Assembly (NCBI GenBank): GCA_023427085.1
Contig: JAEZBO010000196.1
Span: forward strand, 1-12,381
Reading direction: 5' to 3'
Source of the DNA: Pseudomonadota bacterium
GTDB taxonomy: Bacteria; Pseudomonadota; Gammaproteobacteria; Burkholderiales; Burkholderiaceae_B
Length of the DNA: 12,381 nt
The first letter of the stretch is position 1. Each line of letters opens with the position of its first letter. The notes beneath the pieces were generated by a model. The model had not been told where the DNA came from and searched no databases. It was given only the letters and a program-made list of their open reading frames with translations. This document shows positions 8,076 through 12,381 of this stretch, piece after piece. The translations under genes were made by a program, and so were the position numbers.

Positions 8076-8092
8076 AGGCTCCGGTTGAGCCT
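8076..8092 (-). promoter_or_regulatory. Hairpin that hides the ahcY ribosome binding site
   Basis: On the mRNA strand AGGCTC, loop AACCG, GAGCCT form a 6-bp stem immediately before the ahcY start. The Shine-Dalgarno GGAG (8079-8082) is largely within its 3' arm. This would limit ribosome access, and could be the output stage of the SAH riboswitch. The stem is seen; regulation through it is inferred. Confidence 0.45.
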
Positions 8093-8172
8093 GCACGCAA
8101 GGAGGGAGAGAAAGGCCTCGCCCGATCCCGGCATGCAGGGTTGGACGAGCGCGGTTCCTGCCGGCAAGACCG

Positions 8173-8312
8173 GCGTTCGCCATCCAGGCGCCAAGGCGGC
8201 GCGGCCGGACCGACGGGGGACTTCCTGAGCCTGGCGGGTGGGATTCTCGCTAGCGCGCGCCATCGAGGCGGCTAGCGGACAACGCGCGACCCGTCGCAAC
8301 GCTCCTCAGGAA
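8173..8312 (-). ncRNA. SAH riboswitch upstream of ahcY
   Basis: Read on the minus strand, the element has the parts of the known SAH-binding aptamer in order. P1: UUCCUGAG (8312-8305) pairs with CUCAGGAA (8229-8222), 8 bp. The conserved GAGGAGCGUUGCGAC segment follows the P1 5' arm. P2: CGGGU (8293-8289) pairs with ACCCG (8239-8235). CCAGGCUC (8234-8227) follows directly, as in the consensus. The pseudoknot GCGUU (8302-8298) pairs with AACGC (8177-8173). An extra stem inside P2 pairs CGCUAGC (8277-8271) with GCUAGCG (8254-8248) and continues with CGCC/GGCG around loop 8262-8266. Riboswitches of this class sense S-adenosylhomocysteine and turn on ahcY. The aptamer ends about 100 nt before the ahcY start. 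The region from 8212 to 8178 between P1 and the pseudoknot can form a further hairpin (GCGCC/GGCGC). Confidence 0.88.
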
Positions 8313-9363
8313 TGCCGCATTGTATACCCGAGCCCGCCGCCTCGTCAGCCACGCGCGTGGCCGGCGCCAGCGGCACCACGGCCTGCAGCAGCTCCCGCGC
8401 GATCACGTCCCAGGTGCGCGACAGCGTGCGCTCGCGGACCCGGTCGCGATCCAGGTTCAACGCGCCCTGGCAGGCGCGCGCCAGGTCGTCGTCGATGCAG
8501 CCGGTCACGCCCTCTTCGACCACCGCGCGCGGCGCGGCGCCGGCCAGCGCCGCCACCGGCGTGCCGCAGGCCATCGCCTCGAGCATCACCAGGCCGAAGG
8601 TATCGGTCAGGCTCGGAAACACGAACACGTCGGCGGCCGAGTACAGCGGCGCCAGCCGTTCGTGCGGCACCATGCCCAGGAACACCGCTTCGGGATAACG
8701 CCTGCGCAGTCGCGCCGCATCGGGCCCGTCGCCGACCACGACCTTGCTGCCGGGCAGGCTCTGCGACAGGAACGCGTCGAGATTCTTCTCGCGCGCCAGC
8801 CGCCCCACGCTCAGGTGGATCGGCCGCGGCAGGCTGGCGAGCGCGCCGCCGGCGTCGGGCGCGAACTGCCGCGCGTCGACGCCACGGGCCCACACCTGCA
8901 TGTTGGCGAAGCCGTGCGTGGCCAGCTGGGTGCGCAGCGTATGGGTCGGCACCAGCACCTTCTGCGACGGCCGGTGGAACCAGCGCAGGTAGCGGTAGGT
9001 CAGCCCGGCCGGCACGCCCATGCGCAGCTGCAGGTATTCGGGAAAGGCGGTGTGGAACGAGGTGGTGAAGCGCCAGCCACGCTTGAGCGCCAGGCTGCGC
9101 GCGGCCACGCCCAGCGGTCCTTCGGTGGCGATGTGCAGCGCGTCGGGCTGGCGCTCGCCGAGCTGGCGGCGCAGGTGGCCGCCGGGATTGACGCTCAGGC
9201 GCAGCGAGCGTTCGCTGGGGGCCGGCACCGTGATCGATCCCGCGGGGCCGATCACCTCGAGTTCGTGGCCCCATTGCGCCAGCACGCGCTGCACGGAAGT
9301 CCAGGTGCGGACCACGCCGCTGACTTGGGGATGCCAGGCATCGCTGACGAGCAGGATATGCAT
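8272..9363 (-). CDS. GT4-type (glycosyltransferase family 1) glycosyltransferase
   Basis: A 363-residue GT-B fold glycosyltransferase. The N-terminal domain starts MHILLVSDAWHPQVSGVVRT, the usual acceptor-side glycine loop, with TSFHTAFPEYL at about 101-111. The C-terminal donor domain has SVGRLAREKN (185-194), VVVGDGPD (208-215), a SAADVFVFPSLTDTFGLVMLE stretch ending at Glu262, then AMACGTPVAAL; this is the nucleotide-sugar site. It resembles GDP-mannose-dependent alpha-mannosyltransferases, but donor and acceptor cannot be read from sequence. No transmembrane helix is visible. GGAG (coding strand, 9371-9374) lies 7 nt before the ATG. The last 30 or so residues, with two cysteines, go beyond the usual fold and overlap the ahcY promoter and riboswitch; the TAG stop (8274-8272) sits in an aptamer stem. 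Its substrate context is not given by neighbours. Confidence 0.87.
   Translation of the reverse strand: MHILLVSDAWHPQVSGVVRTWTSVQRVLAQWGHELEVIGPAGSITVPAPSERSLRLSVNPGGHLRRQLGERQPDALHIATEGPLGVAARSLALKRGWRFTTSFHTAFPEYLQLRMGVPAGLTYRYLRWFHRPSQKVLVPTHTLRTQLATHGFANMQVWARGVDARQFAPDAGGALASLPRPIHLSVGRLAREKNLDAFLSQSLPGSKVVVGDGPDAARLRRRYPEAVFLGMVPHERLAPLYSAADVFVFPSLTDTFGLVMLEAMACGTPVAALAGAAPRAVVEEGVTGCIDDDLARACQGALNLDRDRVRERTLSRTWDVIARELLQAVVPLAPATRVADEAAGSGIQCGIPEERCDGSRVVR
8319..8348 (-). promoter_or_regulatory. Predicted sigma-70 promoter of the ahcY operon
   Basis: On the minus strand CTGACG (8348-8343) resembles a -35 box (4 of 6), and TATACAAT (8326-8319) contains -10-like hexamers: TATACA with a 16-bp spacer or TACAAT (5 of 6) with 18 bp. 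The predicted start is near 8312, exactly where the first strand of aptamer stem P1 begins, which supports both calls. The promoter lies within the coding 3' end of the upstream glycosyltransferase gene. Confidence 0.6.
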
Positions 9364-9441
9364 GGTGCCGCTCCGGCGGTTTCGTTGCCGGAATTAGGCC
9401 ATAGGCACATGACAGGTCCAATACAGCACGGGCCGCGGGCT

Positions 9442-9463
9442 GCGCCGCTTGGGCTTGCGGCGC
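9442..9463 (-). terminator. GC-rich hairpin after the DUF1289 gene
   Basis: GCGCCGC (9442-9448) and GCGGCGC (9457-9463) form a perfect 7-bp stem with an 8-nt loop, 16 bp beyond the DUF1289 stop codon. No T-run follows on the minus strand, so it is only a candidate for a weak or Rho-assisted stop. It lies in the 116-bp gap (9364-9479) before the glycosyltransferase, where I see no strong promoter. Confidence 0.3.
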
Positions 9464-9479
9464 TCGCCGGCGCGCGGCC

Positions 9480-9761
9480 TCAGCCCTTGCGGCGCGGGTA
9501 GCCCTGGGCCTTGATGCGCTGCCAGACCACCTGTTTTTCGCCCTCGTCGAGGAACACCCAGTTGGCGACTTCCATGGCCGTGCGGCCGCAGCCGCGGCAG
9601 ATGTCGTCGTACAGCGTCGAGCAGACCGCCACGCAGGGCGAGTCGGTCATCGTGAAGGTGCCGCGCCCGACGGACACGGGCGCCGCGACGGGCTGGCCGG
9701 CGGCCGGCTCGGCGGGGTCGGACGGGGCGGGACGCACGGGGGTTTCGGTGGAGGCGGACAT
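9480..9761 (-). CDS. DUF1289 small four-cysteine protein
   Basis: A 93-residue protein whose C-terminal half is a DUF1289 domain: SPCVAVC then DDICRGCGRT, giving Cys43, Cys47, Cys55 and Cys58 in a C-x3-C-x7-C-x2-C pattern, followed by a Trp-containing helix (MEVANWVFLDEGEKQVVWQRI). The spacing suggests metal (zinc or iron-sulfur) binding, but the family has no established function. The first 37 residues are Ala/Pro-rich and unstructured. Neither the ATG at 9761 nor the internal ATG at 9650 (MTDSPC) has a clear ribosome binding site; many family members begin close to the first cysteine, so the shorter 56-residue form is possible. It lies 31 bp downstream of the Lrp-type regulator gene on the same strand. 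Confidence 0.8.
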   Translation of the reverse strand: MSASTETPVRPAPSDPAEPAAGQPVAAPVSVGRGTFTMTDSPCVAVCSTLYDDICRGCGRTAMEVANWVFLDEGEKQVVWQRIKAQGYPRRKG

Positions 9762-9792
9762 TGACGCAAGCTTAGCACCGGCGTTTCGTCCC

Positions 9793-10785
9793 CTATTTCA
9801 TCCCCATGGCCGCGGTAGGGCCGCCATCGCCGCTGGCGGCGCGCAGGATGCCGCAACGTTTGTGCGCGCGCATCACCACGCAGACCTCGCTGCTGAGCAC
9901 GCCGTCCTGTTCGCCAAGCCGGCGCGTGGTGACGTCCCACAGATGCAGGCTGTCGCGGCACAACACGTGCCAGAACAGCTGCGCCGCGCCGCTGGTACCG
10001 AACAGGCAGCGCGTGTGCGGATCGCTGGCCAGATGGTGCGCCATCGCCTCGACCTCCTGGGGCCGCACGCGCACCGAAATGACCGCCTCGACCGGGTAGC
10101 CGACCAGCGCCGGCTCGACCTCGACCCGAAAGCTCAGCGCGCGGCGCTCGGCCAGCGCGTGCAGCAGCCGCTGCGCGGTCGGCTCGCTGACGCCGCCGCG
10201 CTCGGCCAGTTCGGCCAGGCTGGCGCGGCCGTCGTGCATCAGGTGCGCGACCAGGCGCTGCTCGGCATCAGTGAGCGCCGCCGGATGCTCGATCGGCGGG
10301 CGCTCGGCCAGCGTCGCCACGCGCCCCGGCTGCGGCTGGATGCGCCACTGGCCGGCACGCCGGAACGGCCGCAGCACCAGCCGCGCCTCGACGTGCTCCA
10401 CGCCGTCGATCGACGGCAGCACACGGGTGATCAGGTCGGGCATCTGCGCCGCGTCGGCCAGCGTCAGCTCGGCCATCAGGTCGGCCGAGCCGGCCAGCGT
10501 CACCACCAGCTGGCTGCTGTCGAGCTGCGCCAGCCGCTGCGCCACGTCGTGCACCCGGCCGGCGCGGCAGCGCACCCACGCATGCAGCACCACGCCGCGG
10601 CCGGTGATCAGCGGATCGGGCTCGGCGATCACCCGCAGCAGCTCGGCATCCATCAGCCGCTTGATGCGGCGCGCCACCGTGCGCTCGGCGATGCCGGTGG
10701 CCGCGCCCAGTTCGCGCCACGACGCGCGCGGATCGGCCTGCAGCGCGATCAGGCAGGCCATATCGGTGTCGTCCAAGGCCGGCAT
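9793..10785 (-). CDS. Double-unit Lrp/AsnC family transcriptional regulator
   Basis: A 330-residue DNA-binding regulator made of two Lrp/AsnC units in one chain, twice the usual length of about 150-160. Unit 1 has a winged HTH at about 4-52 (LDDTDMACLIALQADPR, then ELGAATGIAERTVARRIKRL) and a ligand-sensing RAM domain at about 62-140. Unit 2 has an HTH at about 171-220 (LTDAEQRLVAHLMHDGR, then ELAERGGVSEPTAQRLLHAL) and a second RAM domain at about 228-305. Such proteins usually sense amino acids or related small molecules. The ATG at 10785 is chosen because LDDTD is the normal family start and AAGGG lies 10 nt upstream; the frame is open to 10824, with ATGs at 10821 and 10815 lacking ribosome binding sites. 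It is divergent from the MHS transporter gene and probably controls it. Siroheme decarboxylases share this fold, but no heme-pathway neighbours are present. Confidence 0.87.
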   Translation of the reverse strand: MPALDDTDMACLIALQADPRASWRELGAATGIAERTVARRIKRLMDAELLRVIAEPDPLITGRGVVLHAWVRCRAGRVHDVAQRLAQLDSSQLVVTLAGSADLMAELTLADAAQMPDLITRVLPSIDGVEHVEARLVLRPFRRAGQWRIQPQPGRVATLAERPPIEHPAALTDAEQRLVAHLMHDGRASLAELAERGGVSEPTAQRLLHALAERRALSFRVEVEPALVGYPVEAVISVRVRPQEVEAMAHHLASDPHTRCLFGTSGAAQLFWHVLCRDSLHLWDVTTRRLGEQDGVLSSEVCVVMRAHKRCGILRAASGDGGPTAAMGMK

Positions 10786-10801
10786 TAGGGACTTACCCTT
10801 A

Positions 10802-10824
10802 CTTGACGTGTCCATAAACATCAA
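10802..10824 (+). repeat. Operator-like motif, copy 1
   Basis: CTTGAC (10802-10807), 10 bases, ACATCAA (10818-10824). The outer TTGA/TCAA halves form a dyad. A second copy with an 8-base spacer lies at 10869-10889. Copy 1 is next to the start of the Lrp-type regulator. It is a candidate regulator site; the binding protein is inferred. Confidence 0.35.
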
Positions 10825-10839
10825 TTCAACTAGTTACGA

Positions 10840-10867
10840 ATGACAAAAACACAAAATTAAATAGAAT
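10840..10867 (+). promoter_or_regulatory. Sigma-70 promoter of the MHS transporter gene
   Basis: ATGACA (10840-10845, 5 of 6 to the -35 consensus), a 16-bp spacer, and TAGAAT (10862-10867, 5 of 6 to the -10 consensus), in an AT-rich island within otherwise very GC-rich DNA. The predicted start is near 10874, inside operator-like motif copy 2. An 8-bp palindrome AACTAGTT (10828-10835) lies just upstream of the -35 box. Confidence 0.6.
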
Positions 10868-10868
10868 T

Positions 10869-10889
10869 CTTGACCAAAACATACATCAA
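10869..10889 (+). repeat. Operator-like motif, copy 2
   Basis: CTTGAC (10869-10874), 8 bases, ACATCAA (10883-10889), with TTGA/TCAA dyad halves extended by flanking C and G to CTTGA...TCAAG. It covers the predicted transcription start of the transporter gene, a place where a bound protein would repress. Its start is 67 bp from the start of copy 1. Confidence 0.35.
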
Positions 10890-10905
10890 GGCGAATCCCG
10901 CAATC

Positions 10906-12198
10906 ATGACCCACGCAACTTCCTCCCCGTCCGCCGGGGCCGCGCCCAGCTCGCGCTTTCGCACCATCCTGGCCGGTAGTGTAGGCAACGCCGTCGAATG
11001 GTTCGATTGGACCATCTACGCGGCCTTCGCGATCTTCTTTTCCAAACAGTTCTTTCCCGAGGGCAACGAGACCACCGCGCTGCTGGCCTCGTTCGGCATC
11101 TTCGCGGTGGGCTTCTTCATGCGCCCGGTCGGCGGCTGGCTGCTGGGCATCTACGCCGATCGCCACGGCCGCAAGGCCGCGCTGGCGCTGACCATCGTCA
11201 TGATGGCCGGCGGCTCGCTGATCATCGGCATCACGCCCACCTACGCCACCATCGGCATCTTCGCGCCGCTGCTGCTGACCTGCGCCCGCCTGCTGCAGGG
11301 CCTGTCGCTGGGCGGCGAGTATGCATCGGCGACGACCTTCCTGGCCGAGATGGCGCCCGACAAGCAGCGCGGCTTCTATTCGAGCTTCGTGTTCTTCAGC
11401 GCCGCGGTCGGCATCCTGGCGGCCTCGGCGGTCGGCTGGGTGCTGACCTCGACGCTGACGCCCGAGGCCATGGGCGAGTGGGGCTGGCGCGTCCCCTTCC
11501 TGCTGGGCGCGGTCGGCGGCCTGGTCGGCATGTGGATCCGCCGTTCGGTGCGCGAGACCGAAGCCTTCGCGCAGAACAAGAAGGCCGGCGTGCAGAAGCA
11601 GCCGCTGCGCACGCTGCTGCGCGAGCATCCGCGCGCGGTGCTGCGCATCGTCGGCTTCTCGGTGCTGACCACCTTCGCGTTCTACATCTTCGTGGCCTAC
11701 GTGCCCACCTATGCGATCCGCCACGTCGGCGCCGATCCCAAGACCGCGTTCGCGGCCAACACCGTCGCGCTGATCGCCTTCATGCTGCTGCAGCCGGTGT
11801 TCGGCGCGCTGTCGGACCGCATCGGCCGCAAGCCGCAGCTGATCGTGTTCGCCACCGGCTACCTGCTGTTCTTCTATCCGATGATGACCTCGCTGGGACC
11901 GAGCTTCGGCTCGATCCTGACGGTCGAGCTGTTCGGCCTGGTGCTGTATGCGATGTACACCTCGATCGCGCCGGCCATCATGTCCGAGCAGTTCCCGACC
12001 AGCGTGCGCGCGGTCGGCATCGGCACGCCCTACAACTTCATGGTGGCGATCCTGGGCGGCACCACGCCCTACCTGCTGACCTGGCTGCAGAGCAAGGGCA
12101 TGGAGACCTGGTTCTTCTACTACGTGCTGGCCGGCGCGGTGATCACGCTGTTCACGTTCCTGCGCATGCCCGAGTCCGTCGGCCAGCCGCTGAAATAA
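10906..12198 (+). CDS. MHS-family (ProP/KgtP-like) MFS transporter
   Basis: A 430-residue inner-membrane transporter of the major facilitator superfamily, metabolite:H+ symporter family, with the length and twelve-helix pattern usual for it. Family marks are GNAVEWFDW (27-35) in the first helix, the loop 2-3 signature D85-R-H-G-R-K90, RLLQGLSLGGEY (about 128-139), and the repeat of the loop signature in the second half, SDRIGRK (303-309). MHS members carry 2-oxoglutarate, proline/betaine, shikimate, citrate and similar compounds; the substrate here cannot be read. The ATG at 10906 is chosen over an in-frame TTG at 10870, which lies upstream of the predicted transcription start; AAGG lies about 14 nt before the ATG, so the ribosome binding site is weak. 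The amidase gene starts 11 bp after its stop codon. Confidence 0.92.
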   Translation: MTHATSSPSAGAAPSSRFRTILAGSVGNAVEWFDWTIYAAFAIFFSKQFFPEGNETTALLASFGIFAVGFFMRPVGGWLLGIYADRHGRKAALALTIVMMAGGSLIIGITPTYATIGIFAPLLLTCARLLQGLSLGGEYASATTFLAEMAPDKQRGFYSSFVFFSAAVGILAASAVGWVLTSTLTPEAMGEWGWRVPFLLGAVGGLVGMWIRRSVRETEAFAQNKKAGVQKQPLRTLLREHPRAVLRIVGFSVLTTFAFYIFVAYVPTYAIRHVGADPKTAFAANTVALIAFMLLQPVFGALSDRIGRKPQLIVFATGYLLFFYPMMTSLGPSFGSILTVELFGLVLYAMYTSIAPAIMSEQFPTSVRAVGIGTPYNFMVAILGGTTPYLLTWLQSKGMETWFFYYVLAGAVITLFTFLRMPESVGQPLK

Positions 12199-12209
12199 GC
12201 GCGCCGCCG

Positions 12210-12381
12210 ATGCCTGACTCCGATCTCGATCTTCCACTGCACTGGCAGCCGGCCACGCTGCTGGCGCAGGCCATCCGGGCGCGCAGCCTGAGCGCCCGGC
12301 AACTGACGCGGCACTTCCTGGACCGCATCGAGCGCGCCGGCGAGCTGGGCGCCTATGCCCAGCTCACCGCCGGTAGGATAT
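12210..12381 (+). CDS. Amidase-signature family protein, N-terminal part (cut by window end)
   Basis: The first 57 codons of a gene whose 3' end lies outside the window. After a short polar lead (MPDSDLDLPLHWQPA) comes LLAQAIRARSLSARQLTRHFLDRIERAGELGAYAQLT. This is the helical N-terminus common to amidase-signature enzymes and GatA-like proteins, where a 'L..AIR....S..ELT..YL.RI' pattern precedes the Ser-Ser-Lys catalytic core. The core (Gly-Ser-rich motif) is not in the window, so activity is inferred from this segment only. No ribosome binding site is visible; the start follows the transporter stop by 11 bp, which suggests translational coupling in one operon. An import-and-hydrolysis pair for an amide compound is a reasonable guess. 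Confidence 0.75.
   Translation, partial: MPDSDLDLPLHWQPATLLAQAIRARSLSARQLTRHFLDRIERAGELGAYAQLTAGRI

Noticed and set aside
8073..8183. Earlier in-frame ATG for ahcY at 8183
   Set aside because: It lies inside the riboswitch, has no Shine-Dalgarno, and the added 37 residues do not belong to the family; the ATG at 8072 has GGAG at good spacing.
9793..10785. Siroheme decarboxylase (AhbA/AhbB or NirD-like) instead of a regulator
   Set aside because: The fold is shared, but both HTH units look normal for DNA binding, no heme or nitrite-reductase genes are near, and the gene is divergent from a transporter.

Overview
The window is high-GC bacterial DNA whose gene content and synteny point to a betaproteobacterium of the order Burkholderiales, most likely Alcaligenaceae (Bordetella/Achromobacter-like). 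The organism call is an inference: it rests on the ahcY / small membrane protein / metF order behind an SAH riboswitch, the 471-residue AhcY form with its long insert, and palindromic intergenic repeats. No RNA genes, transposases, phage genes or CRISPR arrays are visible.

Left part (1-5063, plus strand): the 3' end of an unrecognised gene, then about 440 bp without a gene. That gap holds a near-perfect NtrC-type enhancer palindrome (572-588) and a full match to the sigma-54 -24/-12 element (691-706). Four genes follow: a circularly permuted ATP-grasp protein, an alpha-E (DUF403) protein, a transglutaminase-like cysteine peptidase, and Anbu, a proteasome/HslV-like N-terminal-threonine hydrolase. 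This is the known Anbu gene neighbourhood, thought to make and break peptide-type (amide) bonds. The regulatory sites suggest it is switched on by nitrogen limitation through NtrC and RpoN.

Middle part (5077-8348, minus strand): a methionine-cycle operon read right to left. It has a sigma-70-type promoter, an SAH riboswitch with clear P1, P2 and pseudoknot pairing, ahcY, a four-helix YvlD/'phage holin 4'-type membrane protein, a REP-like palindrome cluster, and metF. The ahcY promoter and the 5' half of the aptamer lie inside the 3' end of the upstream glycosyltransferase gene, whose stop codon sits in an aptamer stem.

Right part (8272-12381): on the minus strand, an Lrp/AsnC-type regulator made of two fused Lrp units, a small DUF1289 four-cysteine protein, and a GT4-type glycosyltransferase. 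Divergent from the regulator, on the plus strand, are an MHS-family (ProP/KgtP-like) transporter and, 11 bp after it, the start of an amidase cut by the window end. The AT-rich divergent intergenic region carries a good sigma-70 promoter and two copies of a CTTGAC-N8/10-ACATCAA motif. This suggests a local regulator-transporter-amidase module for uptake and hydrolysis of an amide or amino-acid-like compound.
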